A DNA stretch of 64,000 nucleotides from an uncultured Muribaculaceae bacterium (GCA_910586995.1 CAJUKZ010000003.1:1-64000); one strand, 5' to 3'; shown: positions 25,829 through 35,872, counted from the first letter of the stretch. Notes: generated by a model from the letters alone, not told the origin. Numbers and translations are program-made.

Positions 25829-27724
25829 ATGACAAAAAACATTATTGCAATCTCCGCGCTGCTATTATCTATGCCACTCGCGGAGTCAAAAGCCGAAGAC
25901 TACGAGCGCGTAGACCTCGGGCTAAGTGTGGAATGGGCCACAAGAAATCTTGATGCCTCGGATAGTTTCAAGACCGGAAGCTACTACCGTTTCGGAGATA
26001 TCAAGGCAAAATCCAATGCGTCCTACCCTTTCCAACAGAATTTCAGCCTTGATGACATAACGATCTGTGGCAATCCTGAGTATGATGCTGTGACTGCCAC
26101 ACTCGGCGATGGATGGTGCACTCCTACACGCGAGATGTTTGCAGAATTGCTCGAAAACTGCGACGTGACCCAGGAATTCGATGATGACACCTCTACCAAC
26201 TACTACAAGTTCACATCGAAGATCAATGGAAATTCCGTTATATTCCCCGTCTGCGGATATTTCAGTTCTGCGTTCTCATTCATGGCCTCCGGATCGACCG
26301 AGCTATACAGCCTGTCATCCACCAATCTGCCGTACGATGAAGACAGCAGCTTCGATTTTGTACGGATATATACCCTGCGCAACACTTCGATCATCCAGCA
26401 TGACAATGAACCGGCAAGACTATACTGCACTGTAAGACCTGTCTATGTGGTGAACGAAACTGTAGAAGTTGAATCAATCACTTTTGAAACCAAAGACTTT
26501 GAAGTCAAGACCGGCGATGAATTCGACATTGCATATGAGATCCTGCCCGACAATGCAACCAACAAGAACCTTGATTGGTCGTCCAGCGCACCCACGTGTG
26601 TCACCGTGGATGCAGACGGACATGCCAGGGCGGTCGGCGTAGGTGTCTGCGCGATATCAGCCACTACATCCAATGGTCTGAAGGCTACATGTACGGTCAA
26701 GGTAACAACCGATCCCGTAGATACCAAATATGTTGACATGGGCACAAGTGTGATGTGGGCCGAATGCAATCTCGGTGCATCCAAAGCATCCGAGGAGGGA
26801 AATTTCTACCGATTGGGGGAAATCATTTATGACTACAGAGGAACTTACGCATTGCAGCAACCTCTGACAGGGTCACGTCTGTGCAACGATCCGCGCTACG
26901 ATGCAGCCACTGCAAACCTCGGTATGGACTGGCATACTCCCACCGATATTGAATTGCAGGAACTTATCGACAACTGCACTATAACACGACACACACTCGA
27001 TGGAGTAAAAGGAATGTTGTTCACGTCCAAAACTACAGGCAACACCCTGTTCATCCCCGGCACAGGACGAAAATACTGGGCTATGGCCTACAGATATGAC
27101 GAAGGTGCAGCAATGCTGCTTACTTCCTCATGGAAAGAGATCCAAGGCACAGGAGTCGTCACGTATAATAACCGCGTGCTTCTCGACAATGCCATTGTAT
27201 CAGAAAGCGCAACCCACTCCCAGAAGTTATCGCCTATGGAGAATCACTATCCGTTGCGACCGGTATACTCACCCGCTGTGAAAGTCGAGAATATCATTTT
27301 CTCACCTGAATCAGCAAGCATTGCTGCAGGATCATACGTTATCCTGTCGCCTGAAGTTCTCCCTGACGACGCTTCATGCCCTAACCTGGAATGGGAAAGT
27401 TCTGATCCTACCGTAGCAACCGTGCAGGAATACGAAAAGCCGTTCCTTAGAAGTGCCATCGTCAGCCGTGTGGCAGAGGGCACATGCGAGATTGTGGCCA
27501 AAACAATCGACGGATCGGATGTAAAGGCTGCTTTCATTGTAAAACTCACAACCGACGGAATAGAGGCCATCGAGATCAATATGAATATCAACTATGAGGT
27601 ATATGATCTCAACGGACGCCGGATTATGAGCGCAAGACCATACAACGACATCAGGATGCAACTCGTCCCCGGATTATATATTCTCTCCGGTTCGGACGGA
27701 ACTTCTCTAAAAATCAAGCTTTAG
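25829..27724 (+). CDS. Secreted protein with two major-paralogous-type domains and Ig-like repeats
   Basis: The protein has 631 residues with a signal peptide (IIAISALLLSMPLAESKA). Two related modules of the Fibrobacter major-paralogous type begin with VDLGLSVEWATRNL (about residue 28) and VDMGTSVMWAECNL (about 301). Each is followed by a bacterial Ig-like (Big_2) domain, at about 210-295 (YEILPDNATNKNLDWSSS) and 485-580 (PEVLPDDASCPNLEWESS). The C-terminal 40 residues resemble a sorting tail (YEVYDLNGRRIMSARP, then LVPGLYIL). The internal duplication is clear. It is likely exported to the cell surface. Its start lies next to the inverted repeat. Confidence 0.82.
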   Translation: MTKNIIAISALLLSMPLAESKAEDYERVDLGLSVEWATRNLDASDSFKTGSYYRFGDIKAKSNASYPFQQNFSLDDITICGNPEYDAVTATLGDGWCTPTREMFAELLENCDVTQEFDDDTSTNYYKFTSKINGNSVIFPVCGYFSSAFSFMASGSTELYSLSSTNLPYDEDSSFDFVRIYTLRNTSIIQHDNEPARLYCTVRPVYVVNETVEVESITFETKDFEVKTGDEFDIAYEILPDNATNKNLDWSSSAPTCVTVDADGHARAVGVGVCAISATTSNGLKATCTVKVTTDPVDTKYVDMGTSVMWAECNLGASKASEEGNFYRLGEIIYDYRGTYALQQPLTGSRLCNDPRYDAATANLGMDWHTPTDIELQELIDNCTITRHTLDGVKGMLFTSKTTGNTLFIPGTGRKYWAMAYRYDEGAAMLLTSSWKEIQGTGVVTYNNRVLLDNAIVSESATHSQKLSPMENHYPLRPVYSPAVKVENIIFSPESASIAAGSYVILSPEVLPDDASCPNLEWESSDPTVATVQEYEKPFLRSAIVSRVAEGTCEIVAKTIDGSDVKAAFIVKLTTDGIEAIEINMNINYEVYDLNGRRIMSARPYNDIRMQLVPGLYILSGSDGTSLKIKL

Positions 27725-27727
27725 CAG

Positions 27728-29791
27728 TCAGATACAATCAGTTGATTCTGCCCTGCTGATGCCATCGCGCGTCAGCAGGGCATTTATTTCAGGATCTTTC
27801 CCTCGGAATCGCCGGTAGAGCACGTCAGGGTTCTCCGTACCTCCACGCGACAGTATATTGGCTCTGAAACTCCGGGCAGTCTCACTGTCTAAAATTCCGT
27901 TCTCCTCAAACATTGAGAATGCATCGGCATCAAGCACTTCCGCCCACTTGTAACTGTAATATCCGGCAGCATAACCTCCCGCAAAAATATGTGAGAACTG
28001 CGGAGAGAACAAAGCTCCCTCTTCCGGAGCAAACATACTGACACCTGACATCGCTTCAAGTTCAAAAGCTACAGGATCGTCTACCGGCTTAGTTATTGTA
28101 TGCCATGCCATATCCACATATCCAAACCCGAGTTGACGCATGCATGCATACGCTGCACCGAATTGCGACGACGCTATAAATCTGTCGAGAAGGTCGGATG
28201 GAATGGGCTCACCGGTCTGATAATGACGCGCGAATGAATCAAGAAACTCAGCAGAACGCATGAAGTTCTCGTTTAGCTGCGAAGGCAATTCTACAAAATC
28301 GCGGTAAACTGCTGTTCCTGACATTGAAGCATATTTTGTAGATGCAAAAAGTCCGTGCAGGGCATGTCCGAACTCATGCAGGAAAGTCGTCACCTCGTTA
28401 GGTGTCAGCAGAGAAGGCTTGTCGGAAGTGGGTTTGGTAAAATTCATGACTATAGACACAAGCGGCCGGTGCATTCCGCTGCAATCTATATACTCGTCCC
28501 TGAATCCTGTCATCCATGCGCCCGGGCGCTTGCTCTCCCGAGGAAAGAAATCAGTGTATATGACTCCAAGAAAAGCGCCGTCGCCATCTACAACATCATA
28601 GGCTTTCACATCATCGTGATATACCTCGACTTTTTTGTTCTCCCTAAAAGAAATGCCATAGAGACGATGAGCCAGACCAAACACTCCAGCTACCACATTG
28701 CCAAGTTCAAAATAAGGTCTCAGTTCTTCTTCGCTGAACTTGAATGTCGCATCCTTTAATTTATTGCTGTAATAACTGTAGTCCCAAGGATGTATCACTT
28801 CAATCCGGCGGCCTTCAAAATCGGAAGCGAAATTCTTCAGATCGGCGAATTCCGATTCCATCGCAGGTTTGTAAGCATCCCGCAACTTGTCGAGCAAGCC
28901 GTAGACAGCCACCGGATTACCTGCCATAGTGCGCTTCAGTGCCTGAGATGCATAGTTTTCATAACCGAGCAGTCCGGCTATACGCCTTCTTGTATCCGCA
29001 ATTTCAGCCATGACCGGCAGATTTGAGAATTCTCCGGACATATTACGACCATTATACATACGCCACATTCTCTCCCTCAGATCAGAACGGCAGCTGTACT
29101 TCATGAAAGCCGAATATACCGGTTGGTCGAGTGTGAACAGATACTCTCCACTGCGGTTCTTGGCAGAAGCTGCGAGAGCGGCAGCCTCTACAGAGCTTTC
29201 AGGAAGCCCTTCGAGATCACCTTCTCCGAGCCACATCTCGCAGGTGTTGAGTTCCTTCAGCACATTCTGCCCGAACGTCGTGGTCAGTTCCGAAAGTCTG
29301 GATTTTAATTTCCTGTACAATTCCCTGTCTTCGCCTTCGAGTTCAGCACCATGCATTGAAAATGACTCGTATGTCTTCTGCAAAAGCATGCTATCTTCAG
29401 CGTCGAGACTGAAAGTGTGGCGTCTGTCGTAGACGTATCTCACACGCTCCCAGAGTCCGCGGTTCAGTATTATACCGGTCGAGTGTTCGCTCAATTTAGC
29501 CGAAGCCTCAAGAGAAATTTCCATAAGCTCATCATCGCTCATGGCCGACAGCATCGGATACATCACGTTCAGTACGCGGTCAAGGTCAGATCCGGATCGT
29601 TCGAGAGCAACAATCGTATTCTCAAACGTCGGCTCGTCCTCACATGATACTATATTCTTTATATCAGACTCAGCCAGTTGAATACCTCTGTCTATGGCTT
29701 CAAGATAATGCCCGTTGCATATCTTCGAGAATGGTGGTGTATTGTGCTCGGTCTCGAATTCCGAGAAAAACGGATTTATGGTCTGTGTCAT
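27728..29791 (-). CDS. M3-family oligopeptidase (dipeptidyl carboxypeptidase/oligopeptidase A type)
   Basis: This 687-residue zinc metallopeptidase has the active-site motif FLHEFGHALHGL, with two zinc-binding histidines and the catalytic glutamate. A third ligand lies in the downstream segment containing ELPSQLNENF. No signal peptide is evident, so it is probably cytoplasmic and degrades short peptides. The block KRPGAWMTGFRDEY and FTKPTSDKPSLLT are typical of M3A enzymes. Whether it acts as Dcp or PrlC cannot be decided. It converges with the surface-protein gene (3-bp gap) and diverges from tatD. Confidence 0.93.
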   Translation of the reverse strand: MTQTINPFFSEFETEHNTPPFSKICNGHYLEAIDRGIQLAESDIKNIVSCEDEPTFENTIVALERSGSDLDRVLNVMYPMLSAMSDDELMEISLEASAKLSEHSTGIILNRGLWERVRYVYDRRHTFSLDAEDSMLLQKTYESFSMHGAELEGEDRELYRKLKSRLSELTTTFGQNVLKELNTCEMWLGEGDLEGLPESSVEAAALAASAKNRSGEYLFTLDQPVYSAFMKYSCRSDLRERMWRMYNGRNMSGEFSNLPVMAEIADTRRRIAGLLGYENYASQALKRTMAGNPVAVYGLLDKLRDAYKPAMESEFADLKNFASDFEGRRIEVIHPWDYSYYSNKLKDATFKFSEEELRPYFELGNVVAGVFGLAHRLYGISFRENKKVEVYHDDVKAYDVVDGDGAFLGVIYTDFFPRESKRPGAWMTGFRDEYIDCSGMHRPLVSIVMNFTKPTSDKPSLLTPNEVTTFLHEFGHALHGLFASTKYASMSGTAVYRDFVELPSQLNENFMRSAEFLDSFARHYQTGEPIPSDLLDRFIASSQFGAAYACMRQLGFGYVDMAWHTITKPVDDPVAFELEAMSGVSMFAPEEGALFSPQFSHIFAGGYAAGYYSYKWAEVLDADAFSMFEENGILDSETARSFRANILSRGGTENPDVLYRRFRGKDPEINALLTRDGISRAESTDCI

Positions 29792-29820
29792 CGTATTTGT
29801 CTTATATTAGGTAGTAACAA

Positions 29821-29828
29821 CAAAGGTA
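29821..29828 (-). promoter_or_regulatory. -7 promoter box for the M3 peptidase gene
   Basis: The minus strand reads TACCTTTG, 30 bp upstream of the peptidase ATG at 29791. Confidence 0.5.
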
Positions 29829-29841
29829 TAACTTTTTTATG

Positions 29842-29849
29842 TACTTTTG
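29842..29849 (+). promoter_or_regulatory. -7 promoter box for the tatD gene
   Basis: TACTTTTG lies 32 bp upstream of the ATG at 29882 and is divergent from the peptidase promoter. Confidence 0.5.
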
Positions 29850-29881
29850 CAGAAAAGAATGTTAAGACGACTTAGTAAAGA

Positions 29882-30655
29882 ATGTTCATAGATACCCATA
29901 CACATCTATATCTCGAAGACTTCGGCAACGGTGGTGCAGATGTGGTCAGACGTGCGATAGACGCAGGAGTACACCATATGATTTTTCCTAACGTAGATCT
30001 CTCTACCGTCACGCCGATGAAAGCATTGGCCTCAAAATTCCCCAATCATACGAGTATGGCGATGGGATTGCATCCTACCGAAGTGAACGAATCCTGGAAG
30101 CAGTCGCTTGAGGTTATAAACGAATATATATCAGATGGTTCTGAATATGTAGCTATCGGTGAAATTGGAATGGACCTGTATTGGGACAAGACTTTCCGTA
30201 CAGAACAGATGCAAGCCTTTGAAAGACAGGTACAGACAGCGATAGACCTGGATTTGCCTGTGATAATACACTGCCGCGAGGCTCTCGACGAGACACTGGA
30301 AGTACTCAGCGGATTTCAGGGGAAACGCCCGAGAGGCGTTTTCCATAGTTTCGGAGGCACACGCGACGATATCGAAAAGATACGCGATCGTGCAGGAGAC
30401 TTCTATTTCGGAATCAACGGAGTGGTTACATTCAAGAATTGCGCGGTGAGAGATTCTCTGGCAACTATAGGCATGGAACGCCTGCTGCTTGAAACGGATT
30501 CACCCTACCTCGCTCCAGTACCTCATCGCGGCAAACGCAACGAAAGCGCGTTCATAACACACACTGCCGCATACATCGCACAACACCTTGACATACCCGT
30601 CGAGAGTGTTGCTGAGGCTACAAGCCGTAATGCCGTGCGTCTGTTCAAGCTTTGA
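29882..30655 (+). CDS. TatD family metal-dependent hydrolase
   Basis: The protein has 257 residues and the amidohydrolase fold. Metal ligands are visible in FIDTHTHLY (N-terminal HxH), IGEIGMDLYWD (glutamate), PVIIHCREA (histidine), GVFHSFGGT (histidine) and LLLETDSPYLAP (aspartate). TatD-family proteins are cytosolic DNases or exonucleases, with roles proposed in DNA repair and quality control. The gene converges with the prenyl synthase gene, with no gap between stop codons. Confidence 0.95.
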   Translation: MFIDTHTHLYLEDFGNGGADVVRRAIDAGVHHMIFPNVDLSTVTPMKALASKFPNHTSMAMGLHPTEVNESWKQSLEVINEYISDGSEYVAIGEIGMDLYWDKTFRTEQMQAFERQVQTAIDLDLPVIIHCREALDETLEVLSGFQGKRPRGVFHSFGGTRDDIEKIRDRAGDFYFGINGVVTFKNCAVRDSLATIGMERLLLETDSPYLAPVPHRGKRNESAFITHTAAYIAQHLDIPVESVAEATSRNAVRLFKL

Positions 30656-31618
30656 TCATCTGTCGCGGACGGCGGCTTTCTCGGCAAGTTCTACGAATAT
30701 AGCCCGTGATTCATCCGACATCTCAACTTCGTCAAGAGCCTGCAACGCACGCCGTGTGTAGTCGTTTATCAGACTGCGACAACGATTGTCGAGATCCAAT
30801 TCGCGATATATCGCTGTAACCGCTGCTATTTTAGCCTCACGGTCATCCATAGTCAAGGCTTCTGAAAGCCGATCCCGGTCAGCTTCATTCATTGCGTTTA
30901 TCAACAGCCATGTCTTTTTTCCGCACGCTATATCTCCCCCGATAGCCTTTCCAAATACGGCAGGATCGCCAAATGTATCGAGATAATCGTCTTGAAGCTG
31001 GAATGCGAGTCCCATATTGATTCCATACCTCCACATAGCCTCGCAGTCCGACTCCGATGCACGCGCTACAGTAGCCCCCAGCAGACAAGCACCGGCTATC
31101 AGAACTCCAGTTTTAAGCCTGATCATCTCAAGATACTCATCAACAGATACATCGCTCCGTGTCTCAAAATCCATATCATACTGCTGACCGCGGTATACAT
31201 CCATCGCTACAAGATTGAATGTATTGGCAAGTTCGGTCGACAGCTGTGAATCCGCCCTCATTATCCACATCTGCGCAAGTGTCAGCATGGCGTCTCCCGA
31301 AAGAATAGCAGTTGCCTCATTCCATTTGCGGTGCACTGTAGGACGTCCGTGGCGCATATCCGATCGGTCCATCACATCATCGTGGAGCAGTGTGAAGTTA
31401 TGAAACATCTCAATGCCTACAGCCTGCCCTATAGCCTTTCGGGAGTCAGTGCCCAAGGCCTCGCACGTAGCCAGCAACAAAACCGGTCTCAGTCTCTTTC
31501 CTCCGCTGCCAAGCATATACGCTATCGGCTCAAACAGTCCGCGCGGAGAATCAGGCAGAAAATCAGGTCGGGAGATATATTCATTAAACAGACGGGCATA
31601 TTCGTTGGCTGTAATCAT
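30656..31618 (-). CDS. Polyprenyl diphosphate synthase (trans-isoprenyl)
   Basis: The 320-residue enzyme condenses isopentenyl diphosphate with allylic diphosphates. The first aspartate-rich motif is LLHDDVMDRSDMRHGRPTVH and the second is QLQDDYLDTFGD. SGGKRLRPVLLL is the substrate-binding KRxRP-like segment. Chain length (farnesyl, geranylgeranyl or longer) cannot be read reliably. Bacteroidales need such an enzyme for menaquinone and carrier lipids. It follows buk by 78 bp on the same strand. Confidence 0.93.
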   Translation of the reverse strand: MITANEYARLFNEYISRPDFLPDSPRGLFEPIAYMLGSGGKRLRPVLLLATCEALGTDSRKAIGQAVGIEMFHNFTLLHDDVMDRSDMRHGRPTVHRKWNEATAILSGDAMLTLAQMWIMRADSQLSTELANTFNLVAMDVYRGQQYDMDFETRSDVSVDEYLEMIRLKTGVLIAGACLLGATVARASESDCEAMWRYGINMGLAFQLQDDYLDTFGDPAVFGKAIGGDIACGKKTWLLINAMNEADRDRLSEALTMDDREAKIAAVTAIYRELDLDNRCRSLINDYTRRALQALDEVEMSDESRAIFVELAEKAAVRDR

Positions 31619-31696
31619 CGAAAAAAATTTTTTTTAGCATTTGACATGGAGATTATTCCTGCATGTACGTACCTGAAGTCGGCACGCATCAGTCTC

Positions 31697-32764
31697 CTAT
31701 ACATATTCTTTGATCTCAATCTCTCCCTTGAGAGCGCTCTCGCCATTCTGTGCAAGAGCAAGCATCTCATCCTCGCCGGCATAGATATAGACAGGGGCAA
31801 GGAAAGATACTCTATCTTTCAACGCGTCTGTGACGTAAGTTGAATGTGCAATTCCACCTGTCAGCAGAATTGCATCCACCTTGCCGCAAAGCGCCACTGC
31901 AGCACCACCGATACTCTTGGCTATATTATATATCATCGCATCAAGAATCAGCTTCGCATGCTCGTCGCCGTTCTCTATCCGTCGCACTATCTCCGCCACA
32001 TCCGTAGTCCCCAGATGGGAAGCAAGGCCGGCTTTGCCGCTTATACGCTTTTTAAGTTCGTGGATTGTATACTTACCTGAATAGCACAGATCAATAAGCG
32101 CTCCGGCAGGAAGGCTTCCTGCGCGTTCTGGAGAGAACGGGCCCTCGCCATCGAACGCATTGTTGACATCTATACAACGTCCATGCCTGTGTGCACCAAC
32201 GGAGATGCCTCCGCCAAGGTGGCAGATAATCAAGTTCAGATCCTCATAGGTGAGCGTGCCACATTCCTCGGATGCATACCGGCGCGCTATGGCTCGCTGG
32301 TTAAGAGCATGCCATGTGGTTATGCGAGGCATGAGCGGTGAACCACTCACACGTGCCACATCGTCGAGCTCGTCCACCACACCGGGATCTGCCATGAACG
32401 CGCGACATCCGGGGATGGTCGATGCTATATCATATGCAATGCGACAACCGAGATTACAGGCATGACTGCGCAATGGGTGTTCCATTTCGCGGAGCATCAC
32501 ATCGTTGACCTCATATACTCCACCGGCTATAGGCTTGAGAAGCCCTCCGCGACCGACCACAGCATCGAAATCAAGAGAGATGCCATCGCGCTTCAGTTCA
32601 TCAAGAACCAGATTGCGACGCATTTCAAACTGGTCCTGAACTCTCTCGAAAGGTGCAAGATCTTCTACACTATGGCGTATTGTCGAGGTAAGTACAGGTT
32701 TTAAATCTTCGTATACAGCTATTTTGGTAGATGTAGAGCCGGGGTTGACCGTGAGCAGTTTCAT
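31697..32764 (-). CDS. buk: Butyrate kinase
   Basis: At 355 residues this matches butyrate/branched-chain fatty acid kinases of the acetate kinase family (ASKHA fold). The phosphate-1 motif is LTVNPGSTSTKIAVYED. Later signatures are ICHLGGGISVGAHRHGRCID and ILLTGGIAHS. The enzyme converts acyl-phosphate plus ADP to acid plus ATP. Its neighbour upstream (ptb, 60 bp away) makes the acyl-phosphate. The natural substrate may be butyryl or a branched-chain acyl group. No butyryl-CoA synthesis genes lie in this window. Confidence 0.95.
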   Translation of the reverse strand: MKLLTVNPGSTSTKIAVYEDLKPVLTSTIRHSVEDLAPFERVQDQFEMRRNLVLDELKRDGISLDFDAVVGRGGLLKPIAGGVYEVNDVMLREMEHPLRSHACNLGCRIAYDIASTIPGCRAFMADPGVVDELDDVARVSGSPLMPRITTWHALNQRAIARRYASEECGTLTYEDLNLIICHLGGGISVGAHRHGRCIDVNNAFDGEGPFSPERAGSLPAGALIDLCYSGKYTIHELKKRISGKAGLASHLGTTDVAEIVRRIENGDEHAKLILDAMIYNIAKSIGGAAVALCGKVDAILLTGGIAHSTYVTDALKDRVSFLAPVYIYAGEDEMLALAQNGESALKGEIEIKEYV

Positions 32765-32824
32765 CAGTTTTGTTTTTAATTAAGATTGTAAATTGTGCAG
32801 ATGGGACATAATAATTGTCCTGAA

Positions 32825-33727
32825 TCACATAAGGCAAGCTACTGCCAAAGATGTATATTTAGCCTCGGCAGTATCACTGCGCGACGGTAGCACCACAGGC
32901 GCAGAAGTGCCACACAGCATACCGGCATTGAGCGCCTTGGCCCAGAGGGTAAGAGTCTTGTAGAAGACATTTCCCGATTCTATGTCCGGAAACAGAAGTG
33001 CATCCGCGTTACCTTCGATCGGTGATACAATACCTTTGATAGCTCCAGACGTTGCCTCACATGCAGTCTTTACATCCATAGGGCCATCGATAATGGCTTT
33101 GCCGAAATCACCCTGACGGTTCATCTCCACGAGTCGGACATAATCAAGCGTTACCGGCATTTTTGCATTGACTTTCTCACTGCAGTGCACAAGCGCTATA
33201 CGCGGACACTCAATTCCAAAACTGCGGCATATTGATGCAAGATAACGCACCTGCTCCACCCTCTGTGAGAATGTGGGCGACGGTATCACAGCCGGATCAG
33301 AGAAAAACAGCAGTTTGTCGCGCCCCGGAACTTCGGCCACTGTGACGTGTGTGAGGACACGACCGGCTGGAAGTATGCCACACTCCTTGTCAAGTATGGC
33401 CCGCAGAATATTATCTGTATTTATAAGACCTTTCATCAGCACATCGGCCTTACCATCACGCACAAGCTTGACGGCAACACGCGCTGCCTCGTCGCGATCA
33501 TGGACATCTATGACCTCCACACGTCCGGGGAAGCGTTTCAGTTCGGAGAACCTGTCGAGAATATCTCCATCTCCTACCATGATAAGGTCGGCAAAACCTT
33601 CCTCGAGTGCATGGACCACTGCCTGCTCTGTGTTTCTATCGCTTGCACAGACAACGGCGATGCGCTTACGGACTCCGCTTTCGCGGAGGTGAGCCGTGAG
33701 GCTCGCAAAATCTTTGATTGGGGTCAT
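32825..33727 (-). CDS. ptb: Phosphate butyryltransferase-type acyltransferase
   Basis: The protein has 300 residues and belongs to the phosphate acetyl/butyryltransferase family. Conserved blocks include VMKGLINTDNILRAIL, LTHVTVAEVPG, FSDPAVIPSPTF and ALVHCSEKVN. The enzyme exchanges CoA for phosphate on an acyl group. Its short length and direct linkage to buk favour butyryl or branched-chain acyl-CoA over acetyl-CoA. It is the first gene of a probable ptb-buk-prenyl synthase transcript. Confidence 0.92.
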   Translation of the reverse strand: MTPIKDFASLTAHLRESGVRKRIAVVCASDRNTEQAVVHALEEGFADLIMVGDGDILDRFSELKRFPGRVEVIDVHDRDEAARVAVKLVRDGKADVLMKGLINTDNILRAILDKECGILPAGRVLTHVTVAEVPGRDKLLFFSDPAVIPSPTFSQRVEQVRYLASICRSFGIECPRIALVHCSEKVNAKMPVTLDYVRLVEMNRQGDFGKAIIDGPMDVKTACEATSGAIKGIVSPIEGNADALLFPDIESGNVFYKTLTLWAKALNAGMLCGTSAPVVLPSRSDTAEAKYTSLAVACLM

Positions 33728-33837
33728 CTTTACAATATCAGTTCAATTATTTTGCAAATTTCACAAAAAATCGGAAATTGTGCAATACGCAAACTATGTT
33801 ATGTAACATTTTTGAGGAGTCTTAGAGTCCATTAATA

Positions 33838-33876
33838 CAAAAAACAGGGTCGCGACCACTATGCATGGCCGCGACC
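33838..33876 (-). terminator. Terminator of the galactose operon
   Basis: The stem GGTCGCG/CGCGACC (33848-33854 with 33870-33876) is followed on the minus strand by six T residues (33839-33844). It lies about 30 bp after the stop of the nucleotidyltransferase gene. Confidence 0.75.
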
Positions 33877-33904
33877 TCATATTTATCTATATCGTTCCTT
33901 AATA

Positions 33905-34807
33905 TCAGAACAACTTTTCAGGATATGTTCCATCCTTGTGCAGTTCAGCGAATTTCGCTACCACACCCGGACGATCGGCTGCATATGTGACACCAAACCA
34001 CTTGGAATCCGTATCAAGCACTTTCACAGTGGCCTCGCCTGAATTAATCAAGGTATCTATTGCCAGAGGAATGAAGAATTCTGCCTTTGGGGTATTAAGA
34101 TCACGGTCGAGGAATTTGCGGAACTCACGGTCGCTGTAGTCAAAATAATCAGGAGTAAATCCCCAGAGATTCATCGACACAGGGGTATTGGGGGCGAGAG
34201 TCTGCACGTTGCCTTCCTCATCCGTGAACACAATGTTGTGGTTGTCGTCATAGGATATGGCTGTGCGCTCAACTACAGATTTCAACAGACCATTCTCAGT
34301 CTCACATACACCGCGGGCAACAGAACCGTTTTCAGTCATGGTATTGCCTACACGGAAGCCTACCATACAGTAGTCGCCCTTGCGGTCGCGGGGTCTCGCC
34401 AGTTCTTCGGCCATTACACGGAACGCATCACGTCCGTAGAAATCGTCAGCATTGATCACTGCAAATGGTTCTTTGATCACACCGCTTCCCATCAGCACTG
34501 CATGGTTCGTACCCCAAGGTTTTGTACGGTCTGCCGGACAAGTGTAGCCTTCGGGCAACTTGTCGATGCTCTGGTATACAACCTCAACAGGCACGTGTCC
34601 TTCGTATTTAGAAAGAATTTTATCGCGGAAATCCTGTTCAAAATCCTTACGGATCACGAATACTACCTTACCGAATCCGGAATGGATAGCGTCGTAGATA
34701 GAATAATCCATGATTGTCTCCCCGTTAGGGCCGAGAGAATCAAGCTGCTTGAGTCCACCGTAACGGCTGCCCATACCTGCAGCAAGAACAAAAAGTGTAG
34801 GTTTCAT
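33905..34807 (-). CDS. Sugar-phosphate nucleotidyltransferase family protein
   Basis: The 300-residue protein has the nucleotidyltransferase signature LFVLAAGMGSRYGGLKQLD at the N-terminus and a metal-binding segment AVINADDFYG near residue 120. The family activates sugar phosphates with an NTP. It is the third gene of a galK-galM operon, 6 bp from galM. This suggests it may convert galactose-1-phosphate to UDP-galactose in place of GalT, which is absent here. That substrate is inference. It could equally make another NDP-sugar. Confidence 0.85.
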   Translation of the reverse strand: MKPTLFVLAAGMGSRYGGLKQLDSLGPNGETIMDYSIYDAIHSGFGKVVFVIRKDFEQDFRDKILSKYEGHVPVEVVYQSIDKLPEGYTCPADRTKPWGTNHAVLMGSGVIKEPFAVINADDFYGRDAFRVMAEELARPRDRKGDYCMVGFRVGNTMTENGSVARGVCETENGLLKSVVERTAISYDDNHNIVFTDEEGNVQTLAPNTPVSMNLWGFTPDYFDYSDREFRKFLDRDLNTPKAEFFIPLAIDTLINSGEATVKVLDTDSKWFGVTYAADRPGVVAKFAELHKDGTYPEKLF

Positions 34808-34813
34808 TAAATA

Positions 34814-35860
34814 TTATTTGACTGTTGAAAAATTAAATACTATCGTACGGGCATAGAATTCGCCGGGCAACAGCAGCACACTCGGGAAATCAGGATGATT
34901 CGGTGCATCAGGATAGTCCTGGCACTCTATCGCCACTGTATCATAATCGTGGTATTCATAACCACCCTTTCCTGCCGGCGAGCCCGAAATCCAGTTGCCA
35001 TTATATACATGGACAATTGGTTGGTCTGTACTTACCGTAAGTTTTCGACCGGATACGGGATCTGTAAGCTCGGCTGCAAGCGATATCTTGTTGCGCTCCC
35101 AGCCTTCGATCACCCACGAGTTATCGTATCCCTTGCCATATTTAAGGGCAGGAAAATCTTCGGTCGCGAAAGTGCGGATCGGATGCTCGTAGGTGAAATC
35201 CATAGGAGTACCCTCTACCGCATCGATATGTCCGTAAGGCACGAGCGTTTCATCTGTGGGCACATAGTGGCGCGCATTCAGTTTAAGCAGATGATCAAGG
35301 GATGTGCCGCTGTCGTGTCCACCAAGGTTGAAATATACGTGATTGGTGAGATTTATCACTGTTTTTGCATCTGTAGTTGCATACAGTCTCAAAGTCAGCG
35401 TATTGTCCTCACTCCATGTATACAGTGCCTTTACTGACATATTGCCGGGATAATGCTCCTCGCCGTTAACACTCATGTAGGAGAATTCCACACCATCTTC
35501 CAGAGGCTTTCCCTTCCATATCTGGTTCTGAAAACCTTCCGGACCACCATGCAGGGCATTCGGGCCGTTGTTGATGGCAAGCTGATAATCTTTTCCATCT
35601 ATACACAGATGTCCTTTGGCAATGCGTCCGGCATATCTTCCGGGAATCTTACCCGAACACGGACCGTCATAGAAATAAGCCAGTGGATCTTCGTATCCCA
35701 TAGCCACATCGGCGATCTTACCGTCGCGGTCAGGTACATTTATCGCTACGATACCTGCGCCCACATTCGTCAGCACCACAGATGCTCCACTGTTGTTAGT
35801 CACCGTATACAGGGTAACGACGCCTTTTGCAGATTCGACGCTTCTTGATTCTACTTTCAT
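34814..35860 (-). CDS. galM: Aldose 1-epimerase (galactose mutarotase)
   Basis: This 348-residue enzyme interconverts alpha and beta galactose. Conserved blocks are GRYAGRIAKGHLCIDGK, LHGGPEGFQNQIW, VINLTNHVYFNLGGHDSG (catalytic histidine), DFTYEHPI and a C-terminal VAIECQDYPDAPNHPDFPS with the catalytic glutamate. No signal peptide is present, so it acts in the cytoplasm. It lies 12 bp after galK and 6 bp before the nucleotidyltransferase gene. Confidence 0.95.
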   Translation of the reverse strand: MKVESRSVESAKGVVTLYTVTNNSGASVVLTNVGAGIVAINVPDRDGKIADVAMGYEDPLAYFYDGPCSGKIPGRYAGRIAKGHLCIDGKDYQLAINNGPNALHGGPEGFQNQIWKGKPLEDGVEFSYMSVNGEEHYPGNMSVKALYTWSEDNTLTLRLYATTDAKTVINLTNHVYFNLGGHDSGTSLDHLLKLNARHYVPTDETLVPYGHIDAVEGTPMDFTYEHPIRTFATEDFPALKYGKGYDNSWVIEGWERNKISLAAELTDPVSGRKLTVSTDQPIVHVYNGNWISGSPAGKGGYEYHDYDTVAIECQDYPDAPNHPDFPSVLLLPGEFYARTIVFNFSTVK

Positions 35861-35872
35861 ATCCGTATATTT

